Assembly: GCA_021234155.1 (NCBI GenBank)
Contig: JAJEKV010000008.1
Span: 17,660,042-17,724,041, forward strand
DNA from: Isoetes taiwanensis
Lineage: Eukaryota; Streptophyta; Lycopodiopsida; Isoetales; Isoetaceae
Direction: 5' to 3'
Length of the DNA: 64,000 bases
Shown: one piece after another, positions 23,494 through 33,346 of the stretch
How positions within the stretch are numbered: the first letter of the stretch is position 1
Layout of the letters: every line of letters begins with the position of its first letter
Position numbers and translations under genes: made by a program
The notes under the pieces: model-generated
The model's input: the letters and a program-made list of their open reading frames with translations, nothing else
The model's database searches: none
Told to the model about the DNA's origin: nothing

Positions 23494-24572
23494 TGGATAA
23501 GAGCATAAATTGTATAACCTGGAATCTCCAGGGAATCAATAACTGTATTAAAAGAGATAGGTTGAAGGTTTGCATCTCCACCCTCAACCCTGATATCTTA
23601 TTCATACAAGAGCATAAAATTCATGATGATAATCATAAGATTATTATCGGTAAAACTCTTCCTCCCGGGTATGATCTCTGGTCTATTCCTGCTAATGATT
23701 CCTCTGCAGGTATTGCTGTGATCTGGAAGAATAGCCTCAACATCTCAGACATTTACATGGTTAATGGTAGAAATGGTAGATGGCAAATCATGCTGTGTAA
23801 CTTATTTAAAATTAGGGTGGCTTTAGTCAATATCTATGCATTTAATAATCCAAGTGATAGGCTAGGAATTTGGAATCTGGTCAAAAATAGCCTTGATAAC
23901 ATGGAATTTTATGAGTGTATCCTGGGTGGTGATTTGAATATGGTAACTAACGAATTTATGAAGAATAAGAATTTCAGGCCTCTGGGAGCTCAGGAAAATA
24001 ATGCTTGGAGGAATCTTATCAGCGGCCATAACCTGATGCTGGCAAGAACTAAGCCTAACTCTTATAGTTGGACTGACAAGAGAAGTGATCCTACACTCTG
24101 CCTTCATGACAGGTTCTATCTCTCTGAAAACCTTTGGAATTGTAGTAACAGGGTTAGTAATCTGGAAGGATATACCCTATCCGACCACTATCCTCAGCAG
24201 ATGATTATCTCTGACAAGAATACCAATAATAGAAAAAGAAAGACTTATTTTAAGCTGAACTCTAATCTCTTGGATCAGGAAGATTTTTTGGTCAGGTTGC
24301 AACAGGTTATCTCCAGATTCCCGAAACCCACAGGACCTTCAGGGTGGATGTTTTGGTGGATTACTGTATCTAAAGCCATTAAGAACTGGCTTAAGGAGTG
24401 GGGCAAAGAGATACACAGGCAAAAAATGGCAGCTCTCCAAAACTTGAGGGATTCCCTTCCTCAAGCTCATGAATCAATCAAGGACAACATTAGAGCTGAG
24501 ATTGAGAGGGAGGAAATTAGAATAGCTCAGGGATGGAGACTTAAGGCTAAGATTAGAGAAGTCAGAGGATGA
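23490..24572 (+). CDS. LINE-A ORF2, endonuclease half (partial)
   Basis: This intact 361-codon frame is an APE-type endonuclease of the exonuclease-endonuclease-phosphatase fold. Landmarks are INCITWNLQGI (N), DILFIQEHKIHDD (catalytic E), INIYAFNN, ILGGDLNMV (catalytic D and N) and LSDHYPQQM (catalytic H). A linker of basic helices follows and ends GWRLKAKIREVRG. In L1-type ORF2 the RT domain should follow at once, after an EGD.NT.FFH-like motif, but the frame stops at 24570-24572 and unrelated sequence begins. The matching RT half lies on the opposite strand with its first codons at 34570. The enzyme nicks target DNA for target-primed reverse transcription. ATG at 23490 is the natural start. 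Confidence 0.85.
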   Translation: MMDKSINCITWNLQGINNCIKRDRLKVCISTLNPDILFIQEHKIHDDNHKIIIGKTLPPGYDLWSIPANDSSAGIAVIWKNSLNISDIYMVNGRNGRWQIMLCNLFKIRVALVNIYAFNNPSDRLGIWNLVKNSLDNMEFYECILGGDLNMVTNEFMKNKNFRPLGAQENNAWRNLISGHNLMLARTKPNSYSWTDKRSDPTLCLHDRFYLSENLWNCSNRVSNLEGYTLSDHYPQQMIISDKNTNNRKRKTYFKLNSNLLDQEDFLVRLQQVISRFPKPTGPSGWMFWWITVSKAIKNWLKEWGKEIHRQKMAALQNLRDSLPQAHESIKDNIRAEIEREEIRIAQGWRLKAKIREVRG

Positions 24573-24653
24573 AAGGGGCAGCTCAAAGTTTTTCTTTATC
24601 AAAAATTTTGCAAAGAACATGCTCACATCTTATATTATAAACTTATTCCATAT

Positions 24654-24950
24654 GCCCCTATTCTATCTCGCCCTAGATTGGAAGGTTCAGATCGTTTTGG
24701 CCTCGATCGAACGAATTAGGTTTCTTTAGGTTTTTAGGAAATCTCGGGCTCTTGCATCTAGAAATATAATTTTTTTCGTATATCTGTATTCTATCTTGCT
24801 CTAAATCTGACGGTTCAGATTGTTTTGGCCTAGATCGAACGGATTAGATTTCTTTAAGGTTTTAGGGAAGCTCGGCCTCTTGCATCTGAAAATCCATTTG
24901 GAAAGTTTGGCCTCTGTGGAAGAAGATCGGCCTCTTGCATCTGAAAATCC
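24654..24950. repeat. ~120-bp tandem repeat, about 2.3 copies
   Basis: Units near 24654-24770 and 24778-24895 share TATTCTATCT.GC.CTA, GGTTCAGAT.GTTTTGGCCT, GATCGAACG.ATTAG and TCTTGCATCT.AAAAT. A partial third copy (ATCGGCCTCTTGCATCTGAA) is at about 24926-24950. The adjacent 24573-24653 and 24951-25525 hold no recognisable gene. Confidence 0.75.
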
Positions 24951-25525
24951 GTTTGCTTTGGCTCCTCGGATTTGTTTTGCTCCTGCATCATAAGCTGTAG
25001 CTGCCTCTTTGGCATACTGGAAGGATCCAAGCCGAGTGAAAATGCAAAATAAGATTGAAATGAAGATTGAGACTAAGGTCTTTTTGCAGTAGCCAAGTTT
25101 TGCAGTATTTGATATCGATCCCACTATAGAGTCTGAGCTTCACACTAAACTGGATAGAAAACTTAGAGATGACTTGAGTCTCAAGTAAGTCTCATTGCAT
25201 ATGTATGCGGCCTTTAATCAGTATTAGAATATAGATATTAAAGGTGTTGACAGAAAGATGTTTTTTTTTGAAACACATGATATTTTTAAGATCTACTCTA
25301 TATCTAGAAGGGATGATGCACGGCCTGAAAAGGTATGTTGGTTGATTTTGTCTGTATATTCCTTATGCCTAGCTCATAATACGGTTGGAATTATACAGCT
25401 ACAAACAGATGCTGAGGATGAGGTTTCATACTCTTTGGTGTGAGAGTACCATTGGGATGTAAGTAGACAAGGTTGTTCTACTTTAGAAAGTTTTTCATTC
25501 TCCTCCTCATTTCTGCTACAATTTT

Positions 25526-25867
25526 CACACGGGGGGTTAAAATCCCCTTGAAATCCCCTTTGGTTTGGGTGCATATTCACACAAGCGGGTACTCCATGCA
25601 CTAAGAGCTGTCGATGGGCATATTTGCTCTTTATTCCTTGATCTAGCCCGTACATAGCAATCCTCGTTTGTGGGGTATGCATGTACAAGTTTTCGTATAC
25701 TATATATTACGGTTTGCAAAATACTATAAGGTTTGAGGATGTACTTAATGGTGTTAATTGTGTACATGTATTGTAAGTTTTTAGGGCTCTCGCTGCCCTA
25801 CATAACCCCCCGTATGAATATGCACCCGAACCAAAGGGGGTTTCAAGGGGGTTTTAATTCAAATGTG
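25526..25867. mobile_element. 342-bp MITE with ~55-bp terminal inverted repeats
   Basis: The left arm (25526-25581) reads CACACGGGGGGTTAAAATCC, then CCTTGAAATCCCCTTTGGTT and TGGGTGCATATTCAC. The right arm (25811-25867) is its reverse complement at about 85% identity. The interior of about 230 bp has no coding motif. Size and long inverted repeats fit a non-autonomous DNA transposon. I cannot fix the target duplication or superfamily. It overlaps short minus-strand open frames that are artefacts of the arms. Confidence 0.8.
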
Positions 25868-25937
25868 TTGGATGCAATGGTTTGCGTTAACTAACGTTAA
25901 TGTTAGTTATGTGTTGATTGTTATATTAAAAAAAAAA

Positions 25938-26095
25938 TGGCCCTTCTGGCACTAAGGATGGCATAAATGCATGTAGCAATTTTAGAAACACTTATGCATG
26001 TAATAACTTTAGAAACACTTCTGGCACTAAGGATGGCATAAATGCATGTAGCAATTTTAGAAACACTTATGTATGTGACAACTTTAGAAACACTT
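25938..26095. repeat. ~72-bp tandem duplication
   Basis: Two copies of CTTCTGGCACTAAGGATGGC, ATAAATGCATGTAGCAATTT and TAGAAACACTTATG, with TAGAAACACTT also repeating at half period. The minus-strand 95-codon frame across it simply translates the repeat. 26100-26582 contains nothing recognisable. Confidence 0.8.
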
Positions 26096-26582
26096 CTACA
26101 TATAATCCAATTACAGGAGAATGAGACAAACCCTAACAAAAGCAAACTTAGGTAAACAACCATAGGAGTTTGCTCCCAAAGTCCTTTGTCACAAAAAACG
26201 TTCTTCAATGCTTGTCTCCATATGCTACATAAAGTAGAGAATGCAAGGGAAGGATAATGAGAATAGGAGAATTTGGTACACCTCCTTATTAGATTCTGTT
26301 GTTACATCTCAGAACCATGCATCAATGTTCGACTCATATTTTCCTCACCTTGTGTGTCGTTGTCAATAATGATAATGTTAAGTAATAAATATGACTAAGG
26401 CGTGAACAACTGATGCCTTCTTCACAACCACAAAAAGGATTTAGTCGATTTGAAAGAACGCATTTGAGAATAGAAGGATTTGGCAACATATGTGATGATG
26501 TTATCAACCCATTCAATTCTAATTTCCAATCCATGGGTACTCCTCGTACCATTCCTGATCTTGTATTATTTCTCGACAATTT

Positions 26583-26765
26583 ATGACGTTTACTTTTGTT
26601 TCACCGAATAGAAAGTAAACGAAGTTCTAGAAATACGATGGCAGTTTTAGCAGTTAGTTATTTTTTGTCCTTTCTTTCCCAGTTTTCTATTTAGCAGTTT
26701 TCTCGCTTCTTCCTTCTTCATCAGCTCGCTTTTGCATCTCCCGTTCCTTTTCTGCAGTTTGGCTC
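26583..26765 (+). repeat. Repeat A1 of split-repeat element
   Basis: 183 bp starting ATGACGTTTACTTTTG and ending GCAGTTTGGCTC. It is identical to 28649-28831. It contains the hairpin CGTTTACTTT / AAAGTAAACG with a 15-nt loop (26587-26621). The sequence just left of it (TATTTCTCGACAATTT) loosely resembles the end of repeat B. Confidence 0.9.
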
Positions 26766-26808
26766 ATCTAGCGCTTTCCGTTTCTTGGGCAGCCACGCTA
26801 ATTTTTCT

Positions 26809-27333
26809 ATGGCTCAAAAGGCTAGTGCTATAAAGCGTAGGAAGAGGTCTGCAGATGAGGCTTCTGATGAGGTTCCGGTTCCGGCATGGTTTAAAGCCAT
26901 GGAGGTCAGTTTGGAAGCCAAGATGGGAAGTTTAAATGGCATCATCGAAGGCAGGCTGCAGGCAAAGTTGGATGATCTGTATGGCTCTAGGGCAGAAGCT
27001 GTGGTATCTTTGGAATCCAAGATCTCATCCTTGCAAGAGGAGATCCAACGAAAGAGCAAGAGACAAAGAACCCCTGTTTTGAAGTATCACGAAAATATCA
27101 GGCAGTTTGATTTCTTGAACGAATTGGAGGACTCCTTCGCGGATTTAGAGCGCCATTTGCAGTTGCACAAGGCCCTGGATTCAGCAGCTAAGGGCATCAT
27201 TGACAAAGGTAACACCTTAATCTCTAAGAGGAAGAATCTAATCTGCATCAGAGATAGGGAGGGGCCAAGAGTTGCAGAGTTATATGAAATGGGGGATTTA
27301 ACCCTTTTGGATGTGAAAAAGGATCTTTGCTAG
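26809..27333 (+). CDS. Gag-like ORF1 protein, DIRS/Ngaro type (inferred)
   Basis: 174 residues from ATG 26809. A basic N terminus (KRRKRSADEASD) is followed by a predicted coiled coil from about residue 40 to 90 (SLEAKMGSLNGIIEGRLQAK, SLESKISSLQEEIQRK). The C-terminal block is VLKYHENIRQFDFLNELED, then GIIDKGNTLISKRKNLICI, RDREG, VAELYEMGDL and DVKKDL. From memory of the family, ORF1 proteins of DIRS/Ngaro elements share K..GNE.Q..FN, then EG..LI..RQKLI.IADRS..GW..V.EY..D.LADDSDDEKR. The spacing and residues agree well. These proteins are thought to assemble nucleoprotein particles. The frame ends earlier than expected; an overlapping frame continues open to 27446 (KGSLLDVFGSKICGKSARD). Alternative: an unrelated coiled-coil protein. 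Confidence 0.5.
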   Translation: MAQKASAIKRRKRSADEASDEVPVPAWFKAMEVSLEAKMGSLNGIIEGRLQAKLDDLYGSRAEAVVSLESKISSLQEEIQRKSKRQRTPVLKYHENIRQFDFLNELEDSFADLERHLQLHKALDSAAKGIIDKGNTLISKRKNLICIRDREGPRVAELYEMGDLTLLDVKKDLC

Positions 27334-27446
27334 ATGTTTTTGGCTCTAAAATCTGTGGTAAATCTGCCAGAGACTCTGAATGTTTGTCAATTGTGCTAAA
27401 GAATAATTTGCTAAAGGATAATTTTCGAATCAATTGTTCTGTTTGA

Positions 27447-28612
27447 GGAAAAGTACAGAAAAGTTTGGGTTTAGTTACTCGGTCCAATCGTTTTGCTTAT
27501 TGTAGCTCAGTTGTCTACTTTAGAAAAATCAGAGATGTTTTGGATGTCTTAGAAAGAGGCAGTTTTCAGAAGTAATTTACAGAGATAGTTGGGTTACAGA
27601 GCTTGCTCCTGTCACGATTTCCCTGTTGTCATTTATTCTGTGTCTACTTCGGCCAAGATGCTAGGACAGCCGAATCCCAAGAGCTATGCCATCTCTATTG
27701 CTATACAGTCTTATATAAATCAAACCCTTTTTTTGCTGCGTTTCCCCTGCTTTTCTTGCCAGACCTGTTTTCTTTCCATGACGGTTTTCTACCTCGCGGC
27801 TCAGGTTGCAGCCTTAGACTCCAGTTCAAAGCAAAGAGCATGCCATGCCAGGATCGCCAGGCTGGTCTTGAGACCTCTCTGTTTTTCTTTACCTTAACTT
27901 CGAGCAGGAGCTTGCCATGCCAGGGTCACCGGCCACGTTTTGGGTTTGCTCTGTTTTTATTCCTTAGTGTAACCTTAGGGAAACCTACTAATTCTTGATC
28001 CATTTTAGCACATTTTGATTTACTAAGATTAGCCTTACTGAAACCTTGCCTTGATAACTACTTCTTGATCTATTGATCCTTTTTAAATCGTTGTGGGTTT
28101 GCTAAGATTTAGCCCAAGCATGGATTTGCATTCCCATGTCATTAATAGATTTTATTTTAACAAATCCATTGGTAGTCTTGACTTCTCCTGCTCGTTAAGA
28201 TCGATCTGGTGAATTACCAGGATGAGACTGTTATAATTCTAAGTTGTGGGTTTATATTACTAGTTATCGATGTTTGGGTTCAATGATGAGAACGTTTTAA
28301 TCCGAAGTTGTGGGTTTTTTGCTAGTTATTGGATGTTTGAGTTCAATTGCTGTTTGTGTGACTAATTTAAGGTTGCTTGGTGTGCAAGAGATAAGCTAAG
28401 GGTTGATTTCACCTTGGTTCTTAGTGTTCCCAACCATAAGTCAACCTACAAGTTTTGTTCTTTCTTACCTACTATTCGTTCTTTTGCCACTATGGGTTCA
28501 TTTGGATTTGTTCCTTTTAGTTTTTTAGCATGTGACCTTATTCATAGGTACGTCTGCTACCTTTTCTTGCTCTTGGCCTTGCTTTATGGTTTCATGCTCT
28601 GCCTCTTTTTTC
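27447..28612. other. Interior of split-repeat element, no enzyme domain seen
   Basis: I looked in all frames for RT (YxDD), RNase H, the adenine-methylase-like domain and the tyrosine-recombinase R..H.R..Y signature and found none. Frames of 87-131 codons at 27589-27998 and 28414-28677 are Cys/Phe/Leu-rich with no family resemblance. Confidence 0.45.
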
Positions 28613-28648
28613 AGCATTCTTGTCTGTTTTGCTTTAGTATTTCTAGAA

Positions 28649-28831
28649 ATGACGTTTACTTTTGTTTCACCGAATAGAAAGTAAACGAAGTTCTAGAAAT
28701 ACGATGGCAGTTTTAGCAGTTAGTTATTTTTTGTCCTTTCTTTCCCAGTTTTCTATTTAGCAGTTTTCTCGCTTCTTCCTTCTTCATCAGCTCGCTTTTG
28801 CATCTCCCGTTCCTTTTCTGCAGTTTGGCTC
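28649..28831 (+). repeat. Repeat A2 of split-repeat element
   Basis: Exact copy of A1. At the B1-A2 join the inner stem CGTTTACTTT/AAAGTAAACG is extended by ATTTCTAGAA at 28639-28648 paired with TTCTAGAAAT about 40 bases downstream. This gives a nested hairpin over roughly 28639-28700, the kind of inverted-repeat site that tyrosine recombinases act on. Confidence 0.85.
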
Positions 28832-28859
28832 CCCACCCTCCCTCCCTTGCTCTCGTATG

Positions 28860-28980
28860 CCTTACATCCTGATGGAGGTCTGGTGCATAGTTGGAGGCCT
28901 TTTGTGCCTGGTTGAGGCTCTCATGCCTGGATGGAGGCCCTCGTGCCTAGTTGGAGGCCCTCGTGCCCATGTAGCCCTAG
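28860..28980. repeat. Minisatellite of ~22-26-bp units
   Basis: About five units vary around TGGAGGCCCTCGTGCCTAGT. It lies in the spacer between A2 and B2. Confidence 0.7.
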
Positions 28981-29584
28981 GGGCATTTGGTTCATTTTTC
29001 TTGTGTATGCAGGATAATAGTTGGTGAGCAATTTTTCCTATAGCTTGTATTTCTGGATGAAGGTTTGGATTCCAAGCACAAAACGAAGATCAGTAGAGAA
29101 GACAATTCCAACATGAGTTTGTTATTGCAACTTCATTACTATATGTATTCTCCATCCAACAAGGCTGGTCAGCATGAGGGTATAGATTCTTTTGAGATTA
29201 TGACTCTAGCATAGGTTAGTGATCCCATTATTGTCAGGGTTTTTCCTCGAAAACCCGAAAGGGCGAGGTTTTTTAATCCCGGCCATAATGGTTTCACTAA
29301 CTTGCTATCAATATGTACTTGTGTTTGGTTTTAAGGAAATGCAGCAAAAAGCAGCATTCATTCTTGTCCGTTTTGCCTTAGTATTTCTAGAACCTCTAGT
29401 TATCCAACCTCTTTCTCCCTATATAGAAAGGTTCCAAATTTCCGCCCATTAATAATGCCTCTCCTTACCAAAGTTACTTGCTGACAATAATTTAACTACG
29501 GTCACGGTTTCATGTCTACATTATTAATACTTCCAATATAACATCTAGATTTGCACTGCGGATTCTACGACATCTCCCTTTGCT

Positions 29585-30345
29585 TCAAATCTTCAAGATA
29601 AGTTGGACATTCATAAAACTTATGGTCAGTTTAATAACAAACAGAACACTTATTCCCCGCATTAGCCGCTTCTTGCGTGCTTGATAAGATTCCTTTGGTT
29701 CTTTGGCCCCAACAGGTTCATTATCTGCAACGTCTGTGCGTGGCCGTTTGAATGGCCCAGACGCCGGAGCAGACCCCATTGGTTTCTCTCGAACGCCACT
29801 GGCCTCTTTCATAGATACCTTGAGGCTACGTTGAGCATTAATGGCTTCCGTGAGGGTCAGACATTCCTCTTAACTTTCTCTGCCATTTTAAAGAGCTCGC
29901 CAAAAGAAAGATTGGCAAATTGACGATCGAGTTTTGCTTGTACCCAACGATGAACCCCACCCATGAATTTTTCAGATTTCTCAGTATCATTTTTACTAAG
30001 CTGAAGTCCTTTCTTTAAAACTCAGGCGGCGAATGTTCGAACAGTTTCCACATTTTGTTGGGTCAATTAATTCCACTCAGCGATAAGCTCTCACTCCCAA
30101 TTACGATCCAAAAAATGATTTTTAATTTTCTTTTCAAATTCTATAAAGGTAGCAATGATTGATCGACTGGTTGGTTCTTCTGGATATCCAGCCACTAGTC
30201 CTTTGCAACACCATCTAGATGACGCTCAACAAAATATAACTGAGTGTCTTCCTCATCTTTAGTTTTCGCAAAATATGAATTCAAATACTGTAGCCATGCA
30301 AAAAGCTCATCTGCATCACTAGTAGCAGTGGATTACGTTTTGAAT
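29585..30345 (-). pseudogene. Ty3/gypsy gag relic with zinc knuckle
   Basis: In minus sense, from about 30345 the frame gives ADELFAWLQYLNSYF and DTQLYFVERHLDGVAKD, the retrotransposon gag core. At 29681-29585, after a basic linker (YQARKKRLM), a shifted frame encodes CSVCY.TDHKFYEC, a C-x2-C-x4-H-x4-C zinc knuckle with an in-frame stop inside. Several stops and frame changes lie between. Gag packages retroelement RNA. Unusually, it follows the integrase piece (30346-31225) on the same strand, the reverse of normal gag-pol order, so two element parts are fused here. The interval 29392-29584 shows nothing. Confidence 0.65.
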
Positions 30346-31225
30346 TCAATTTTGACATTGGCACCTGTTTTGATGCCCTCACACATTCGAAAGAGTGGCT
30401 CCCGTATAGGCTGACCATAGACCGCCTGGAAAGGGGTCATCTTTATGGTAGACTGATAAGTGTTATTATACACAAATTCAGCAATAGGCAAATACTCTTC
30501 CCAATAACCTTGATGTTCGTTGACAAAACCCCTTAAGATGGAGCAAACAACTTTATTTACCACCTCGGATCGTCCATCAGTTTCAGGGTGAAAAGCAATG
30601 GAAAACGTTAACTCTATTCCCAATTGCATAAACAATGCCTTCGAGAATTTACTGGTAAACTTTGTATCGATGATCGAATACAATAATCTTAGGCAACCCA
30701 TGTATCTTAAATATCTCTTTGATAAAGAGTGTAGCCGCACTATAAGCTGTCAACTTATCCGAACAAGGAATAAAATGTGCGTGTTTAGTTAAACAATCAA
30801 CAATTGTCGAAATGACAGTATTCTTGTGAGAACCTGCGGGGAAACCAACAATGAAATCTATAGTGATCTGCTCCCACTTTGCTTCCGGAATAGGCAAGGA
30901 TAAAGGAACACCGTGAAGTTTCTTGTTCGCTTCTTTATCCGTTGGCAAGTGACACAATGACGAATATGTGAACCAAGACATCTCTCTGCAGTCCAGGCCA
31001 AAATAGAGTATGGTTCAAGCGTTGCCAAAGTCGCCCTCACGCCACGCTGACCTGCAGTAGGTGCATCATGGACCTCTCTAAGAATAAGTGATCTAAAGTC
31101 ACGAACAATGCATAGCTTTGGACCTTTATATAAGAACCCATTAACGATTTTATATCCATACCAGTAATGGTGCCCAGCATTGCGGGGCATAAGTTGGGAA
31201 CCTGCGTGGACAAAAACCTGTTCAT
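30346..31225 (-). pseudogene. Ty3/gypsy integrase relic
   Basis: Minus-strand pieces in order: YGYKIVNGFLYKGPKLCIV and LREVHDAPTAGQRG (region before and into the HHCC zinc finger), CVTCQRIKK (its CxxC), then PEAKWEQITIDFIVGFP with the first catalytic Asp and IVDCLTKHAHFIPC. Next come DTKFTSKFSKALF with the second Asp, FHPETDGRSEVVNKV with the catalytic Glu, and FVYNNTYQSTIKMTPFQAVY. At least two frame changes occur near 30700 and 30920, and one zinc-finger His is not visible. It would catalyse strand transfer of retroelement cDNA; this copy is dead. It is the right pol domain to follow the RNase H end at 20808-21022, but lies inverted. Confidence 0.85.
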
Positions 31226-31299
31226 CTCAGACTCCTTTTCATAAATCTAATATAATAGAAACCAAGTCCAGCATTGCTGGGCTATAATAGGTTTTTATG

Positions 31300-31505
31300 T
31301 ATTCGACACCCTTCCCATTTCCTTTGTCTTTTGCTCTATCTCGCGTTTCTTTTTTTCATCATTCTCTTACACACTTTCTTTTTTCCTTTTTCCTTTTTCT
31401 TATTTTCCCCCTATGTCTTCTTTTTTCTCTCTCTCTTTTTTCTGTTTTTTACCCCCTTCTTCTCCGTTCCCTTCTCTTTCCCCTTTTTCTTTTTCTTTTT
31501 TTTTG
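31300..31505. repeat. Homopyrimidine tract (polypurine on minus strand)
   Basis: Roughly 200 bp of C/T on the plus strand with TTTCCTTTTTCC and CCCCTTTTTCTTTTTC words. Read on the minus strand it resembles the 1.25-kb purine tract at 21149-22394. It starts at the poly(A) of LINE-A, as expected if LINE-A inserted into a purine tract. Two plus-strand open frames here are composition artefacts. Confidence 0.8.
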
Positions 31506-31506
31506 A

Positions 31507-33346
31507 TTGAAGGCCGATATGTATATTTATATGTATAAAAAGTTACAAAATTTTACTTTTTACAGGGAAGTATAACCCATATCATGTATAAGAGAATAAA
31601 GTTTTAAGGATGAAAACAGTTAAGTCCTGAAATTTGAGTTTCCCCTGAGAGAGACTGGATCTATCATAGAGAGCATGGTTTAGCGTACTAGAATGGGGAC
31701 CTGAGGTGGAAATTGGTAATTTTCCGTCCCCTCCCCCTGACCATAATGGTAAGAACACAAAATGTGCAGAGACAGGAACCTGCCTTGGCCATGTTGAATC
31801 TTCCTGTATTATCCTTGGCTTCACACAATAGAATTCTTCTGGCGTCATAGTTCTGGTCACAGCAGCAATTGCATGAGCATGGTTCCTCATGCTCGAACAG
31901 ATTTGGAGGTCTAAAGACCTTAAGCCACTCCATATTGGTAAAAGGGTCGGTCCTTCTCCATTTAATCTTTCGCACCAATACATAGATAATTCCTGAAATC
32001 GAACAGAAAGCTGTAAGTATAAATTAAGTGGCATCATAAATCCAGTTAATGTCATATATGATCTGCTTGATGACCGCCTCTGGGTGAATAATTTCCTGAT
32101 TGAATATGAGCGAATTACGCCCTTTCCAAATCCTCCATAGCAAAATATAGACTCTCCAATCATTCGGATTGTCAGGTAAAAAGAATTCCAGAGAGTTAAT
32201 GGAGGTGATACTATAGCCGAGGATATTGGATGCTAATTCCAGCACCCACTCTGACCACAAACACTCCCTGAAAAGGTGGTCTTCATCCTCTTTTTGCCCC
32301 AGGCATCTCGGACAAACGTCTGAATCAGCCATTTGCATTCTGTATCTCTTGCTATTTGTCGCCAGGGCCTTATGCCATAACTGCCACATAAAGGACTTAA
32401 TTTTGGGATAGATTGGGCTTGACCACATGAATTTGAGATTTCTCGCACACCTGTCTGCACCAATTTGCCATTTATCATGGATAGACATAGTAAGATCCCT
32501 TGTGAGAAATCTGTATGCCATTTTAACTGATAACACTGTCTTTCCATGGTAGTTCCAGTTGTCTTCACTATTGGACCATATTCCTTGAAGCAAGGTGGTG
32601 CATATGTTATTGTAGAAATTCTCACATGCTTCTCCTTCTGTAGCTAGAGCCGATTCCCTAAAGGGGATGATCCCATCCTCATTGTACATATCCCTTATCA
32701 GAATAACTCCTTTGGGACACCATAGCTTAGCCTGATCTGGGAAGTGACAAGCTAAACAAAGAGAAGGGTTATTGGTAAGAATAGCTGGATTCCAAAAAAT
32801 GGACTGGTCCACAGATAGACCTCCCTTCCATTCAAACACCCCCCTAACCAAATTCCAGGCTTTGATCCACTTCTTAATGAGGGCAGGAGTAGATCTATGG
32901 GCTGTGAAGGGGAAATAAATTGGGTGGGAAAGAATTACCCTTAGCTGTCTCCAACCAAAGGACCAACATTTCCTAAGGTAATGTCTGATGATGATGGAAA
33001 TTGGGTGCTTAATCAGATTGTGAGCAGCTTTAAAAAAATACTTGGCTGCGAGAGCTAGACCTTGTTTCTCAATATTAATAACCCCCAGACCGCCATCTAT
33101 CTTCTTTTTGCAACACTCCGTCATGGCTACCGGGATCCAGCATCTTCTGTTTTGGCCACAAGAAATGAATTTGCCAATGATACTCTACAGCTTATTAGAG
33201 ACTTTCTTGGGTGCAAGAATGACAGAGGACTGGTAGACATGAGATGAAGAAATAACAGAGTTAGCAACGATCGCCCTGCCCTGCTTGGAGATATACTTGG
33301 AGTTAAGATTGTCTAACTTTTTTTGGAATTTCTCGATGATCTCTAT
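31507..33346 (-). CDS. LINE-A ORF2, C-terminal half with zf-RVT and 3' end
   Basis: The open frame 33124-32024 continues the RT polypeptide: KKKIDGGLGVINIEKQGLAL, FGWRQLRVILSHP, WNYHGKTVLSVKMAYRFL, then PKIKSFMWQLWHKALATN and the zf-RVT zinc motif CPRCLGQKEDEDHLFREC, ending WRIWKGRNSLIFNQE. The stretch 33125-33346 reads SKYISKQGRAIVANSVI in other frames, so one or two frameshifts separate it from the RT frame. Below 32024 comes 3' UTR that ends in TATACATATAAATATACAT and a poly(A) (T run at 31496-31504 on the plus strand). This is a complete LINE 3' end. Function: the zinc domain and tail are thought to contact template RNA during target-primed reverse transcription. Confidence 0.85.

Larger units (their letters stand above)
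26583..29391 (+). mobile_element. Putative tyrosine-recombinase retroelement with split repeats, non-autonomous
   Basis: The order is A1 (26583-26765), a gag-like ORF (26809-27333), B1 (28613-28648), A2 (28649-28831), a ~520-bp spacer and B2 (29352-29391). A1 and A2 are identical over 183 bp. B1 directly abuts A2, and B2 ends with the same TTAGTATTTCTAGAA as B1. That A1-ORF-B1-A2-B2 layout is the split-direct-repeat architecture of PAT-like and Ngaro elements in the DIRS order, which use a tyrosine recombinase instead of a DDE integrase. No RT, RNase H, methylase or recombinase is visible, so the copy would be non-autonomous. No LTR hallmarks (TG..CA ends, primer-binding site, 5-bp target duplication) accompany the A repeats. 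Weak point: B1 and B2 differ by 2 substitutions and a 3-base gap while the A copies are identical. Confidence 0.5.
28613..29391. repeat. Repeat pair B1 (28613-28648) and B2 (29352-29391)
   Basis: Both copies read CAGCATTC, TTGTC.GTTTTGC.TTAGTA and TATTTCTAGAA. B2 has three extra bases near its start and two substitutions. B1 is fused directly to A2; B2 ends where similarity stops, before CCTCTAGTTATCC. The match is short, so chance or an unrelated duplication is possible. Confidence 0.6.

Noticed and set aside
26583-28831. Ordinary LTR retrotransposon or TRIM bounded by the 183-bp repeats
   Set aside because: No CA end, no primer-binding site after the left repeat, no polypurine tract, no target duplication, and the B repeat outside the right copy is unexplained. 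Not fully excluded.
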